A DNA stretch of 52,052 nt from UBA1563 sp041667115 (GTDB lineage Bacteria; Bacteroidota; Ignavibacteria; Ignavibacteriales; Ignavibacteriaceae), in assembly GCA_041667115.1 (NCBI GenBank), contig JBAYFO010000023.1, positions 1-52,052 of the forward strand, read 5' to 3'. A program made the position numbers and the translations under genes. A model generated the notes under the pieces. The model saw only the letters and a program-made list of their open reading frames with translations. It did no database searches and was not told the DNA's origin. Shown in pieces: positions 25,107-34,258 of the stretch (its first letter is position 1; each line of letters starts with the position of its first letter).

Positions 25107-25871
25107 TTAAAGCAGAGAATCAATTTTCCACCCGCTCATTTCATTGTAAGTTTCGTGATCGGTTAAATCAAAATGGATCGGTGTTACCGAAACATATTTT
25201 TGTTTCACCGCAAATTGGTCCAAGGTTAAGTTATCATCAGTTTCAATAAAGTCTCCGGTGAGCCAGAAATATTCTTTACCATAAGGATCGACTCTCTTTT
25301 CATAGACATCATCCCATTTTGATTTTCCTTGCTTTGTCAAGTACATCCCTTTTATTTCAGTTGCGGGTATATCGGGAACATTCACATTGAGCAGTGTTCC
25401 TTTTTTCAATCCTTTTTCACCGATCAGCTTTACAAGTTTTTTTGCGGACTCGCAAGCTGTTTCGAAATGGGAAACATTATGGCTTGTAACGGAAATAGCA
25501 ATTGCCGGGATATCCATTATAGCCGCTTCTCTGGCGGCTGAAACAGTCCCCGAATAAATAACACTTGTTGCCGTATTTGACCCGTGGTTAATGCCTGAAA
25601 CAACGACGTCGGGAAGAAATCCGAGAATATTTCTTACACCCATTTTTACACAATCAGCGGGAGTTCCATCAACTGCGTATCCAAAAAAAGTCCCATCTTT
25701 ATAAAATTTTATAACACGTAAAGGATGCATCATGGTTATTGCGTGCCCGACTGCGCTTTGTTCGCTCAACGGTGCAACCACCGTAACCTCGCCGACTTCT
25801 TTTAAAGCATTATATAAATGAAAAATACCAAGTGAGTCAATTCCGTCGTCGTTTGAAATAAGAATCTTCAA
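25107..25871 (-). CDS. surE: 5'/3'-nucleotidase SurE
   Basis: Metal-dependent nucleotidase acting on nucleoside monophosphates, 254 residues. The catalytic signature is intact: ISNDDGIDS (N7, D8, D9), SEQSAVGHA (S39), and VSGINHGSN (N95), with TPADCVKMG between them. It heads the leftward operon with the VWA protein and ComF. The upstream ATG is followed by the classical MKILISNDDG opening, so the start is certain. Confidence 0.95.
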   Translation of the reverse strand: MKILISNDDGIDSLGIFHLYNALKEVGEVTVVAPLSEQSAVGHAITMMHPLRVIKFYKDGTFFGYAVDGTPADCVKMGVRNILGFLPDVVVSGINHGSNTATSVIYSGTVSAAREAAIMDIPAIAISVTSHNVSHFETACESAKKLVKLIGEKGLKKGTLLNVNVPDIPATEIKGMYLTKQGKSKWDDVYEKRVDPYGKEYFWLTGDFIETDDNLTLDQFAVKQKYVSVTPIHFDLTDHETYNEMSGWKIDSLL

Positions 25872-26001
25872 AAATTTATCCTTTTCTTTTACTAATTATA
25901 TCTGTCGAGGGAATAATTTAATATCTTTGGGAAAGGAATTTAAAAGCATATTAAATTTTCTTTCCTAAAATAAAGTATTTCTTTTATTCTTACTAACTTT
26001 T

Positions 26002-26733
26002 ATGGTAACACTAAAATCTCTCTTATTTAACAGCTTTCCTAATATTGTTTTCGGATTAGCGACAAAAATTGATGATCATACAACTTCTCCGTTCGGGTTT
26101 AATCTTTCCTTAACAGTAGGGGATGATAACGATAGAGTTGAACGGGACAGACAAAGATTTTTCAAATCGCTTGCACTTGGCAATAGTGTGGCTACACAAC
26201 ATCAAGTGCATGGAGATAAAATTATCTTCGTTGATCACCCCGGCGATCAAGGTGAAAGTGATGCGATGATAACCGACAAGCCAAATCTTGGGTTGGCAAT
26301 CAGCACTGCTGATTGTACTTCAATTTTTCTTTACGAACCCAAAAGGAAAATTATTGCCGGAGTGCATTCCGGGTGGCGCGGCACATTACATAAAATTTTG
26401 GAAAAAACAATACTTACGCTTGAACAAGAATATCATGCTGATCCCGCGAAAATTATTGCTTATCTGGGTCCTTCAATTAGCCAAAGAAATTATGAAGTTG
26501 GAGAAGAAGTTGCGCGGAATTTTGACGAAGAATATCTCTTCCCCCAAAACGGGAAATTCCTGCTCGACGTTGCTAAAATTAATTACGACATTTTGTGTAA
26601 ATTTGATGTAAAGAAAGAAAATATTCAGCTTTCCACTTTATGCAGTTTTGATTGGAACCAATTGTTCCATTCATATAGAAGAGATGGCAAATATTCCGGC
26701 AGAACGCTTGGCGTACTTGCGATGAAAGGTTAA
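26002..26733 (+). CDS. pgeF: YfiH/PgeF-type laccase-domain protein (purine nucleoside phosphorylase / peptidoglycan editing factor)
   Basis: A 243-residue protein of the multi-copper-oxidase-fold family that includes YfiH (peptidoglycan editing) and the FAMIN-like purine nucleoside phosphorylases/adenosine deaminases. The zinc-site residues are present: QVHG (H70), TADC (C105) and HSGWRG (H122). SYRRDGKYSGR near the C-terminus is also conserved. The usual GPxIGxCCYEVG segment reads GPSISQRNYEVG, so its cysteines are lost; these are not zinc ligands. A TATCTTTG box (25922-25929) lies 73 bases upstream but has no clear -33 partner. First gene of a rightward run. Confidence 0.88.
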   Translation: MVTLKSLLFNSFPNIVFGLATKIDDHTTSPFGFNLSLTVGDDNDRVERDRQRFFKSLALGNSVATQHQVHGDKIIFVDHPGDQGESDAMITDKPNLGLAISTADCTSIFLYEPKRKIIAGVHSGWRGTLHKILEKTILTLEQEYHADPAKIIAYLGPSISQRNYEVGEEVARNFDEEYLFPQNGKFLLDVAKINYDILCKFDVKKENIQLSTLCSFDWNQLFHSYRRDGKYSGRTLGVLAMKG

Positions 26734-26736
26734 TTC

Positions 26737-27639
26737 TTGGATTCTAATTTTAAAATAGCTTCAAATTATATTCTAATATGTCTGATCTGGGGTTCAACCT
26801 GGTTTGCAATCAGATTAGGCTTGGACTCGCTTACGCCCTTTATTTCTGCGGGATTACGCTTTTCTGTTGCAGCAGTTATCATTTATTTTATTATGCGGAT
26901 CCGGTCAATTTCAATTCAAAGAGATAAAATTTCCATGAGGCTCTATTATTTTATGGGAATTTTTTCGTTTATTCTTCCTTTTGGATTAGTTTATTGGGGA
27001 GAGCAATTCATTCCATCAGGCTTAGCTGCTGTACTTTTTGCAGTCTATCCTTTCTTTGTCGCTCTTTTTACAAGGATATTTATTCCCGAGGAAAAAATCG
27101 GTATCGTTAAAATTGTTGGGATGGTTCTCGGCTTTGCAGGAATCGTTGTTATCTTTTCAGAAAATCTTATGTCGATTGGAATGAATTACTTTTTGGGAAT
27201 GGTGGCGGTTTTATTAAGCGGATTTTTGCAGTCCACAATCGCGGTGTCAATTAAAAAGTATGGACAGCATCTACATGCGCTTTCGATGAATTTGATCCCG
27301 ATGGCAATTGCTGGAGCCGGGATGCTTCTTATCGGAGTATTCTTTGAAAACACTTCCACATTAAAGTTCGATATTAAAGCCATCTCTTCGGTTTTATTTT
27401 TGGGAATAATCGGGAGCGTTGTTACTTTTACCGCCTATTATTGGCTGTTGAAGAGAATTAATATTATTTTACTTTCACTTACGGCGTTTATAACTCCAAT
27501 TATTGCTTTGTTAATTGGTTGGATTTTTCTGGACGAGATGCTGTTGCCCAATCAGGTTTTAGGAAGTACCTTTGTGTTGATCGGATTGCTGGTAGCGAAT
27601 TTATCAAGTTTGAAACAAAAATTTATAAAGACAAATTGA
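26737..27639 (+). CDS. EamA-family (DMT) transporter
   Basis: A 300-residue inner-membrane protein with ten predicted helices in two five-helix EamA repeats; the first opens ILICLIWGSTWFAIRLG and the second lies around FLGMVAVLLSGFLQSTIA. The C-terminal LIGWIFLDEMLLPNQVLGS segment is standard for EamA exporters of amino acids and other metabolites. The start is TTG with AAAGG seven bases upstream. It follows pgeF by three bases and precedes folB by three, so it shares a transcript with them. Substrate cannot be predicted. Confidence 0.9.
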   Translation: MDSNFKIASNYILICLIWGSTWFAIRLGLDSLTPFISAGLRFSVAAVIIYFIMRIRSISIQRDKISMRLYYFMGIFSFILPFGLVYWGEQFIPSGLAAVLFAVYPFFVALFTRIFIPEEKIGIVKIVGMVLGFAGIVVIFSENLMSIGMNYFLGMVAVLLSGFLQSTIAVSIKKYGQHLHALSMNLIPMAIAGAGMLLIGVFFENTSTLKFDIKAISSVLFLGIIGSVVTFTAYYWLLKRINIILLSLTAFITPIIALLIGWIFLDEMLLPNQVLGSTFVLIGLLVANLSSLKQKFIKTN

Positions 27640-27642
27640 ATT

Positions 27643-28035
27643 ATGCTAAACATTATTAGAATCAAAAAAGCATCCTTTTACGGATACCACGGAGTTTTTC
27701 AACAAGAACAAAATATAGGCGGCAAGTTTGAAGCCGATGTTGATCTCTACACAAATTTTATCCACGCAGCTACAACGGATAAGTTGCAGGAAACCATCAA
27801 CTATGAGCAGGTGTATAATGTAATGAGTAATCTTGCTCTCCGGAAAAAGTTTTATTTGATCGAAGCCTTATCGAATGCGATGATAGACGAATTATTCAGG
27901 ACGTTCCCTGCCGTTTATAAGATCGGTTTACGCGTTAGGAAAAATAATCCTCCGATTGGCGGAGTTGTTGATTGTGTTGAAGTGGAAGTTGTGAAAACCC
28001 GCGATGAATGGAATGAGATTGTTGAGAAATTGTAA
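27643..28035 (+). CDS. folB: Dihydroneopterin aldolase
   Basis: Folate biosynthesis enzyme that splits 7,8-dihydroneopterin to 6-hydroxymethyl-dihydropterin and glycolaldehyde. At 130 residues it is of normal size. Active-site residues line up: GYHGVFQQEQ (E22), INYEQVY (Y54) and RVRKNNPPIGG (K100). Its stop shares a base with the start of folK (TAATG), so both steps of the pathway are translationally coupled. Confidence 0.93.
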   Translation: MLNIIRIKKASFYGYHGVFQQEQNIGGKFEADVDLYTNFIHAATTDKLQETINYEQVYNVMSNLALRKKFYLIEALSNAMIDELFRTFPAVYKIGLRVRKNNPPIGGVVDCVEVEVVKTRDEWNEIVEKL

Positions 28036-28571
28036 TGGGTGCTGCAAAAAAACATATTAGCTACATTGGAATTGGTTCGAATCTCGACGATAGATTTTCT
28101 TATTTGCAAAAAGCGGTGCAGCTTATTGAAGACTCTCCTGATTGCCGGATAGTTAAGATATCATCGGTTTACGAGACGAAACCTTTCGGAATAAAAGATC
28201 AGGGAAACTTTCTTAATGGTGCAATAGCAGTTGAAACGGGACTTGAACTTCATGCGTTGCTTGATTTTCTTAAGGGAATTGAACAGCAACTCGGCAGAAG
28301 AAAACGGGAAAAGTGGGATTGCCGGGAAATTGATTTAGACATTTTATTTTACGATGATCTTGTCTACTCGGATGAAAGAGTAACTGTCCCGCATCCGTAT
28401 GTTCCGGTGAGGGATTTTGTCCTCGTGCCGCTTTGTGAAATTGCACCGGGATTTTTTCACCCTAAATTGCATAAAAGTATTTGCGATATTGTATTGCAGG
28501 AAAATGAACACTATGTGATAAATGTTTTTTCATCTCCAAACAGTTTAAAGGAATCTTATGGCGTTGCCTAA
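28035..28571 (+). CDS. folK: 2-amino-4-hydroxy-6-hydroxymethyldihydropteridine pyrophosphokinase (HPPK)
   Basis: Transfers pyrophosphate from ATP to 6-hydroxymethyl-dihydropterin, the step after FolB. 178 residues. Family motifs: YIGIGSNLDDR (10-20), VYETKPFG (45-52), the metal-binding pair D100 and D102 in REIDLDILFY, and VPHPYVPVRDFVLVPL. It overlaps folB by one base and the downstream kinase gene by 14 bases. Confidence 0.95.
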   Translation: MGAAKKHISYIGIGSNLDDRFSYLQKAVQLIEDSPDCRIVKISSVYETKPFGIKDQGNFLNGAIAVETGLELHALLDFLKGIEQQLGRRKREKWDCREIDLDILFYDDLVYSDERVTVPHPYVPVRDFVLVPLCEIAPGFFHPKLHKSICDIVLQENEHYVINVFSSPNSLKESYGVA

Positions 28572-29223
28572 TGAAAAAGATGTCCGGTACATTGCGGTTG
28601 AAGGCGCTATCGGCGCAGGTAAAACTTCTCTTGCTGTTAAATTAAAAGAGCGGTTAAACGCACAATTAATAGTTGAACAGTTCGAAGTAAATCCCTTTTT
28701 GGAAAAATTTTATAACGAGCGAGCCCGATACGCATTCCAAACGCAAATGTTTTTTTTAGTGAACCGCTATAAACAGCAACAGGCGTTGCATCAAGAAAAT
28801 TTGTTTTCGGAATTTATGGTCGCCGATTATATTTTTGAAAAAGACAAAATATTTGCATATCTCAATCTTTCCGGCGAAGAATTAAAATTGTATGAATCGG
28901 TCTTTCCGCTGTTATTCAAAAACCTTCGCCAACCGGACCTGGTCGTCTATCTCCAATCGAGTGTTGACCGTCTAATGTACAATATTAAAAAACGGAGTCG
29001 GCAGATAGAACGCAATTTGACGAGAAGTTATATCGAAGAATTGAGTGAGGCATACAACGATTTTTTCTTCCGGTATGCAACAACACCGCTATTAATTGTA
29101 AACACTACCGAAATGGATTTTGTGAACAATCAAAAAGATTTTGAAGAATTATTTCAGGCGATATTCCGAAACGATAGAGGTTTCACGGAGTATTTTCAGC
29201 CTGAAGCTAAAAGGATTTTATAA
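28558..29223 (+). CDS. Deoxynucleoside kinase (dNK/dGK-dCK type)
   Basis: A 221-residue kinase for deoxynucleoside salvage. P-loop GAIGAGKTS (16-24); the active-site segment reads ADYIFEKDKIFA instead of the DRS of the eukaryotic enzymes, a variant that I associate with the Bacteroidota/Chlorobiota branch; the LID Arg-rich stretch is IKKRSRQIERNL. The start lies within folK (14-base overlap), with AAAGGAATCTT upstream. The coupling to folate genes is common in this superphylum. Exact base preference is not readable. Confidence 0.88.
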   Translation: MALPNEKDVRYIAVEGAIGAGKTSLAVKLKERLNAQLIVEQFEVNPFLEKFYNERARYAFQTQMFFLVNRYKQQQALHQENLFSEFMVADYIFEKDKIFAYLNLSGEELKLYESVFPLLFKNLRQPDLVVYLQSSVDRLMYNIKKRSRQIERNLTRSYIEELSEAYNDFFFRYATTPLLIVNTTEMDFVNNQKDFEELFQAIFRNDRGFTEYFQPEAKRIL

Positions 29224-29426
29224 TGTTTATTAAACTAATTATTTATTCACTGCTCATTTATTTTTTCTTAAAAATTATTCGGTTTGTTAGAGCAATCTCT
29301 TCTTCAACAGTGGTAAAAAAAAAGAATGAAGAACCTCGTCAAAAATCTTATAACGAAAAAGACATTATCGATGTAGATTTCAAAGAGATCAAAGATGATA
29401 AAAAAACTACCGGGAATGATCAGTAG
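29223..29426 (+). CDS. Small single-helix membrane protein (DUF4834-like)
   Basis: A 67-residue protein with one N-terminal helix (about 2-24), then a charged soluble tail (KKKNEEPRQKSYNEKDIIDV) ending in a conserved-looking ID(V)DFKEIKDD segment. The layout matches the DUF4834 type of small proteins common in Bacteroidota. The start overlaps the kinase stop (TAATG), so it is translated with it. Function unknown. Confidence 0.7.
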   Translation: MFIKLIIYSLLIYFFLKIIRFVRAISSSTVVKKKNEEPRQKSYNEKDIIDVDFKEIKDDKKTTGNDQ

Positions 29427-29435
29427 TTATTTATA

Positions 29436-30500
29436 ATGAAAAATATAATCTATTCATTATTAAAACGGTTGTGGGGATTGGAAGAAAACCTCAGCCGCGA
29501 GATCGGTCAACCGAAAAAAATTCTTGTCATCCGTCAGCATAATCAACTTGGCGATCTTCTTGCATGTGTTTCGGTTTTTCGAGCACTCAAGGAGAAATAT
29601 CCATCAGCTAAAGTTGCAGTAATTGTTAGTCCAGCAAACAAAGATGCGCTCCACAAAAGTAAATTTATTGATGACCTATTAGTCTTTGATAAAGGCAAAA
29701 TCTTTTCATTTGGGTACATAAAGAAATTGATTCATTTTTTAAGAAAAGATTATGATCTTGCCGTTGTTCCGGTAACGGTTTCCATCTCCTTCACGAGCAA
29801 TTTACTCTGCCGCTTTGCTAAAGCTAAAATTAGAATTGGTCCGAAATCATTAAGCGGTAAAGAAAATGTTTCAGCCTTCTTTTTTGATAGAAGAATTGAC
29901 CTGAATTGGGAAGAACATCCCGATGCAAATGTTGCAGATTTCAGCCTTGACATTCTTCGCCCATTTGGCATCTCAACAAATAATTTTAGTTCCGAGATAT
30001 GTTATGATGCTAAAGATATAGCGGAATCAACCAAATTTATTCAGTCTTTTACGCGAAAAAAGGGAAAGATTATCGGACTCCACGTTGGTGCGGGAAAACC
30101 TCCAAACCGATGGTCTTATGAAAATTATATTTCATTAATAAATCTTTTGGAAGAAACCTATCACCCGAGTATTTATCTTACAGGCAGTTCAGATGATTTG
30201 GAAATTATTGAAATCATCCGCCGGGAAATTTCTTCCGAAATAAAATTATTTTTAAATAAAGAAATTCCCGAAGTAGCAGCGCTTGTAGCCCAAAGTGATC
30301 TCTTTGTTACGAATGATACCGGTATTATGCACGTTGCCGGAACCACCCCAACACAACAAATATCGATCTTCGGTCCGACTAATCCGTTTAATTGGGCTCC
30401 GGTTGGGAAACAAAAATATTTTCTTCGCAACTCCGATCTCATTAATGATGTAACCGTAGAAGAAGTATTTTCGTTGTGCCGGAAACTTTTATCCAATTGA
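29436..30500 (+). CDS. Glycosyltransferase family 9 (heptosyltransferase-like)
   Basis: A 354-residue GT9 protein, probably adding a sugar to the lipopolysaccharide core at the inner face of the membrane. N-terminal ILVIRQHNQLGDLLACVSVF carries the GD-L acceptor motif. The C-terminal Rossmann half has GLHVGAGKPPNRW and TNDTGIMHVAGTTP followed by FGPTNPFNWAP, the donor-binding region. ADP-heptose is the usual donor, but this branch is loosely defined. Starts 10 bases after the small membrane protein gene. Confidence 0.88.
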   Translation: MKNIIYSLLKRLWGLEENLSREIGQPKKILVIRQHNQLGDLLACVSVFRALKEKYPSAKVAVIVSPANKDALHKSKFIDDLLVFDKGKIFSFGYIKKLIHFLRKDYDLAVVPVTVSISFTSNLLCRFAKAKIRIGPKSLSGKENVSAFFFDRRIDLNWEEHPDANVADFSLDILRPFGISTNNFSSEICYDAKDIAESTKFIQSFTRKKGKIIGLHVGAGKPPNRWSYENYISLINLLEETYHPSIYLTGSSDDLEIIEIIRREISSEIKLFLNKEIPEVAALVAQSDLFVTNDTGIMHVAGTTPTQQISIFGPTNPFNWAPVGKQKYFLRNSDLINDVTVEEVFSLCRKLLSN

Positions 30501-30515
30501 TGAATAAAGATTGCC

Positions 30516-31472
30516 ATGACTTTACCCATGCATAAAGCTATTCTTGATATTGGATCTAATTCCTTTCATTTTGTTGTTTATGAAATTACCGGCGACAATT
30601 CTTTTAAAACGATCTTTCGAAAAAGAATTGTTTATCGCTTGGCGCTTCAAAAACAAAACGGGAAATCATTTTTATCCGACGAGGATTTTGCTCAAACAGT
30701 AAAAATTATTTCAGGATTTAAGGAAATCGTTTCTCAATACTCGTGTACAATAACCGCAACAGCTACCAGTGCGGTCCGCGAAGCTTCTAACAAGGACGAG
30801 TACCTTGGACATATTCAAAAAACCACCGGTGTGTTAATCGAATTGCTTTCCGGTGAGAATGAAGCATCTCTAATTTATAAAGCAGTGGCATATAATTATA
30901 AAGAGGCTGTTTCTAAAAACATTCTCTGCCTTGATATTGGAGGAGGAAGCACGGAATGTATTCTGGGCAATAATGGTAAAATTCTTTTTGTTGAAAGCAT
31001 GAAACTCGGTGCGGTTCGTTTAGCAGCACAGTTTTTTCCTGATGATGAATTAGACCAAGATAAAATAGAAGCATGCAGCGGTTTTATTAACCAGGTTATT
31101 GAGCCTGTTATTGAAAAATTAGTAACTGTGAAGATAGATTTTGCTACAGGCAATTCAGGAACTATTTATGCTGTGAAAGCGCTTGCATTGGCAAATCACT
31201 CGGTTTTCAATTTAGAGTGTCAAGAAAAAAAAATATTAACGAGAGAAGAGTTAAACAAAACGGTTAACTTGCTATTATCTAACAAAACAATTGAGGAGAG
31301 AAAAATCATTCCGGGTATCGAACCGGACAGAGCCGATATCCTTCCGGCAGGAGCATTAATTCTGCAAACAATATTTTCCACCCTAAATCTTTCAGAGCTT
31401 TATTTATCTGATTATTCATTGCGCGAGGGGAAATTGTTGGAAGTTCTTGAGGGAAATGAATCATTAAGTTGA
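30516..31472 (+). CDS. Ppx/GppA family exopolyphosphatase/guanosine pentaphosphatase
   Basis: A 318-residue phosphatase of the actin/Hsp70 fold. Motifs: LDIGSNSFHFVVYEI (phosphate loop 1), ATSAVREASNK, LSGENEAS with the likely catalytic Glu, LDIGGGSTECI (phosphate loop 2) and GNSGTIYAV. It has only the two catalytic domains; the longer C-terminal HD-like part of E. coli Ppx is absent, as in short forms. An alternative ATG lies four codons in (30528). Substrate could be polyphosphate or pppGpp. Confidence 0.9.
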   Translation: MTLPMHKAILDIGSNSFHFVVYEITGDNSFKTIFRKRIVYRLALQKQNGKSFLSDEDFAQTVKIISGFKEIVSQYSCTITATATSAVREASNKDEYLGHIQKTTGVLIELLSGENEASLIYKAVAYNYKEAVSKNILCLDIGGGSTECILGNNGKILFVESMKLGAVRLAAQFFPDDELDQDKIEACSGFINQVIEPVIEKLVTVKIDFATGNSGTIYAVKALALANHSVFNLECQEKKILTREELNKTVNLLLSNKTIEERKIIPGIEPDRADILPAGALILQTIFSTLNLSELYLSDYSLREGKLLEVLEGNESLS

Positions 31473-31507
31473 TTATTACATCTTATCAATAAAAAATTGG
31501 AGAAATT

Positions 31508-31894
31508 ATGTCTTACTGCAATACCAAAATAGTCGCTCTTCCTTTCGATAAGGCGATTGAAAAAGTTACAGAGGAATTGAAAAAAGAAGGGTTTGGAATA
31601 TTATCTGAAATTGATGTGAAAGCAACCTTAAAGAAAAAATTAGATGTTGATTTTCGCAATTACAAAATTCTCGGCGCTTGTAATCCGCCGTTTGCCTACA
31701 AAGCCTTGCAAGCTGAGGAAAACATTGGAGTTTTACTCCCTTGCAATTTTATAGTCCAGGAAAAAGCAGAAGGTGAAGTTCAAATATCTGCCGTTAATCC
31801 ACTTGAATCGATGAAAGCAGTCGGGAATGTCGAAATAGCAGCAATTGCAGGCGAAATTGCCGATCGAATTGCCAGAGTGCTTGAAAAACTTTAA
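31508..31894 (+). CDS. DUF302 domain protein
   Basis: A 128-residue soluble protein matching DUF302: KIVALPFDKAIEKVTEELK, then GFGILSEIDVKATLKKKL, FRNYKILGACNPPFAYKAL and IGVLLPCNFIVQE. The two conserved cysteines (in LGACNP and LLPCN) are typical of the family and could be metal or redox sites. GGAG lies 6 bases before the ATG. A strong terminator follows. Function unknown. Confidence 0.85.
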   Translation: MSYCNTKIVALPFDKAIEKVTEELKKEGFGILSEIDVKATLKKKLDVDFRNYKILGACNPPFAYKALQAEENIGVLLPCNFIVQEKAEGEVQISAVNPLESMKAVGNVEIAAIAGEIADRIARVLEKL

Positions 31895-31913
31895 GAGCAA
31901 GAATTATTACTTT

Positions 31914-31955
31914 TGCCGTAGCCAAAAATCTTCATAGGTTTGCTACGGCATTTTT
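31914..31955 (+). terminator. Terminator after the DUF302 gene
   Basis: TGCCGTAGC (31914-31922) pairs with GCTACGGCA (31942-31950), enclosing a 19-base loop, followed by TTTTT. It ends the run from pgeF to DUF302. Its 3' arm overlaps the longest possible reading frame of the next gene, which argues for that gene starting downstream. Confidence 0.85.
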
Positions 31956-31984
31956 ATTTAAAAAAATATGATCGGTTAAGTGAA

Positions 31985-33157
31985 TTGAAAAAAATATCTC
32001 TCAAGAAAAACGAAGAACATAGAATTGTAAACGGGCATTTGTGGGTTTTTAGCAACGAAATAGATAAAATGGAAGATGACCCTCAGAGCGGTGATACGGT
32101 TGAGGTCTACGATGTGAAAAATAATTTACTTGGGACCGGGTTTTTTAACAAAAATTCACTTATTGCAATTCGGATGCTTTCGCGTAAAGTAATCAACGAT
32201 ATGGAAAGCTTCCTCAGTGAAAAGATGAAATCAGCGTATGACTTAAGAAAAACGCTTTATCCCAATCGTGAAGCGTTTAGAATGGTTTTTAGTGAAAGTG
32301 ATTTCCTTCCCGGACTGGTAATTGATAAGTATAACAACACTTTTGTCTTGCAAGTTTATTCTGCAGGGATGGAGAAAAAACTTGACCTCATCACCAAAAT
32401 TTTAAAGGAAGATTTCTCGGCGGAAAATATTTTCACAAAACACGAGCCATATTTTAGAAAATTGGAAGGACTCCCGGAAGAGAACACAATTCTCTTGGGT
32501 AAGGCTGAAGATGAAATTATTTCAGACGGCTCTCTAAGTTTTGAAATAAATTTTTCTAACGGGCAAAAAACCGGCTTCTATTTTGATCAATCGGACAACA
32601 GATTTTTTATTGAGAAAATTTCTTCCGGGAAAACGGCTCTAGATGCCTTTTGTAATTCCGGAGGCTTCGGCATGCACGCTTTGAAAGCGGGCGCTAGTGA
32701 AGTTACGTTTGTTGATTCGTCGGCAACTGAAATTGAAAAAGTCAAAAAGAATTTAGAACTAAATAAATTGTCCGGTAAAACTGAATTTGTTACTTCTGAT
32801 GTCTTCGATTTCTTTGAACGTGAAGTCGCCAACAATAAAAAATACGATCTTGTTTGTATTGATCCTCCGGCATTTGCAAAAAACAAAAAAACTCTTAAAA
32901 CGGCTGAAAAGGGATATGAAAAACTGAATAGGTTAGCGATGCAAACGATTAATAATGGAGGCTTTCTTGTAACTTCTTCATGTTCTTTTCATCTTAAAAA
33001 AGCTGATTTTATTGCCGTTGTAGCCAGAGCCGCCAATAAAGCTAATAAAACAATTCAGCTCATTCATTTTAACGAAGCTTCGTTGGATCATCCTAAACTC
33101 CCGGCGATGGAAGAAACTTCATATCTTAAATTTGCAGTGTTCAAAGTTACCGGGTAA
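31985..33157 (+). CDS. rlmI: Class I SAM-dependent rRNA methyltransferase, RlmI-like
   Basis: Probable 23S rRNA m5C methyltransferase of about 390 residues. The frame is open from 31940, but that segment lies in a terminator; the TTG at 31985 gives MKKISLKKNEEHRIVNGHLW, which aligns with the normal RlmI start (a PUA domain with HxWVFS), so it is preferred, although its Shine-Dalgarno is weak. Domains: PUA (1-75, HLWVFSNEI), a linker with NFSNGQKTGFYFDQ, and the Rossmann methyltransferase with LDAFCNSGGFGMHAL, CIDPPAFAKNKK and the catalytic Cys in SSCSFH. Ribosome-modifying role by homology. Confidence 0.88.
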   Translation: MKKISLKKNEEHRIVNGHLWVFSNEIDKMEDDPQSGDTVEVYDVKNNLLGTGFFNKNSLIAIRMLSRKVINDMESFLSEKMKSAYDLRKTLYPNREAFRMVFSESDFLPGLVIDKYNNTFVLQVYSAGMEKKLDLITKILKEDFSAENIFTKHEPYFRKLEGLPEENTILLGKAEDEIISDGSLSFEINFSNGQKTGFYFDQSDNRFFIEKISSGKTALDAFCNSGGFGMHALKAGASEVTFVDSSATEIEKVKKNLELNKLSGKTEFVTSDVFDFFEREVANNKKYDLVCIDPPAFAKNKKTLKTAEKGYEKLNRLAMQTINNGGFLVTSSCSFHLKKADFIAVVARAANKANKTIQLIHFNEASLDHPKLPAMEETSYLKFAVFKVTG

Positions 33158-33246
33158 AATTTTTTTTTAATATTCTTGCAACATTTTTAATTTAGTGTTC
33201 GTCTAATCTTCAAATAAATCAAAATTTCAACGAATGAGGTGTCGAA

Positions 33247-34230
33247 TTGGATATATCGGTTTTGAACGAAAAAATTAAAGAAGAAAGTGCTTTTGTTGAT
33301 TTATTAATGGTGGAAATCGGGAAGGTCATTGTCGGGCAAAAAGCAATGGTTGAACGATTGGTGATCGGCTTACTTGGGAATGGACACATCTTATTGGAAG
33401 GTGTTCCGGGTCTGGCAAAAACGCTGGCGATCAAATCACTTGCCTCCGCAATGAAAGCAAAGTTTCAACGCATACAATTTACTCCGGATCTGCTTCCTGC
33501 AGATATTATTGGTACACAAATCTATAATCAAAAGGATGGAAATTTTTTCATCCGTAAAGGTCCAATCTTCTCAAATTTTATTTTAGCTGATGAAATTAAC
33601 CGCGCCCCCGCCAAAGTACAGAGCGCGCTGCTTGAAGCCATGCAGGAGCGGCAAGTTACCATCGGCGAAACAACATTTAAACTTGAAGAACCGTTTCTAG
33701 TTCTCGCAACACAAAATCCGATTGAGCAGGAAGGAACGTATCCACTCCCCGAAGCGCAAGTAGATAGATTTATGTTGAAAGTGAAAATAACTTATCCGCA
33801 GAGAGATGAAGAAATAAAAATTATGCGGCAAAATGTTTCAGGGATTGAAAATAAAATTAATCCGGTCGTAACTTCACAAGATATTCTTAAGGGAAGAGAC
33901 CTTTTACAGCAAATTTACATGGATGAGAAAATCGAAAAATATATTCTTGACATTGTTTTTGCTACCCGTACGCCAAAAGATTTTAATCTTGATAAATTAA
34001 CCGATATGATTAGTTACGGTGCTTCTCCAAGAGCATCGATCAACTTGGCAATTGCAAGCCGGGCGATGGCGTTCATTAAACGGCGCGGCTACGTTATCCC
34101 GGAAGATGTAAGAACGATCGCTTATGATGTTTTACGGCACAGAATAGCGGTAACGTACGAAGCCGAAGCCGAAGAAATAACTTCTGAAAATATTATCAGT
34201 GAAATTCTGAATAAAGTTGAAGTACCTTAA
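33247..34230 (+). CDS. MoxR family AAA+ ATPase (Bat operon)
   Basis: A 327-residue AAA+ ATPase thought to act as a chaperone for the VWA proteins encoded after it. Walker A GVPGLAKT (52-59), Walker B FILADEIN (111-118), sensor ATQNPIEQEGTYPLPEAQ and arginine-finger region DRFMLK are all present. The TTG start is supported by GAGG (33236-33239) seven bases upstream. First gene of an eight-gene Bat operon; a short inverted repeat without T-run and an AACTAACAAC-rich stretch separate it from the DUF58 gene. Confidence 0.93.
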   Translation: MDISVLNEKIKEESAFVDLLMVEIGKVIVGQKAMVERLVIGLLGNGHILLEGVPGLAKTLAIKSLASAMKAKFQRIQFTPDLLPADIIGTQIYNQKDGNFFIRKGPIFSNFILADEINRAPAKVQSALLEAMQERQVTIGETTFKLEEPFLVLATQNPIEQEGTYPLPEAQVDRFMLKVKITYPQRDEEIKIMRQNVSGIENKINPVVTSQDILKGRDLLQQIYMDEKIEKYILDIVFATRTPKDFNLDKLTDMISYGASPRASINLAIASRAMAFIKRRGYVIPEDVRTIAYDVLRHRIAVTYEAEAEEITSENIISEILNKVEVP

Positions 34231-34232
34231 TG

Positions 34233-34258
34233 GACTAATTGAAATTAAAGAATTAGTC
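34233..34258 (+). other. Inverted repeat between moxR and the DUF58 gene
   Basis: GACTAATT (34233-34240) and AATTAGTC (34251-34258) around a 10-base loop. There is no T-run, so it is unlikely to stop transcription; it could be an mRNA-processing or stability hairpin. The bases after it (34259-34285) are a simple-sequence run of ACTAAC-type units. Confidence 0.5.

Noticed and set aside
25922..25929. TATCTTTG as promoter of pgeF
   Set aside because: It matches the -7 box exactly, but no TTG-type element is found 17-21 bases upstream, so it is mentioned only in the gene entry.
26002..26733. Inactive PgeF because conserved cysteines are missing
   Set aside because: The lost cysteines are in the GPxIGxCC segment and are not zinc ligands; H70, C105 and H122 are all present.
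29436..30500. Assignment of the GT9 gene as waaC or waaF
   Set aside because: The family is clear but the motifs do not separate heptosyltransferase I, II or related enzymes, so no symbol is given.
31940..31984. N-terminal extension of RlmI from the TTG at 31940
   Set aside because: This segment overlaps the 3' arm of a strong terminator, and the extra residues do not fit the family start.
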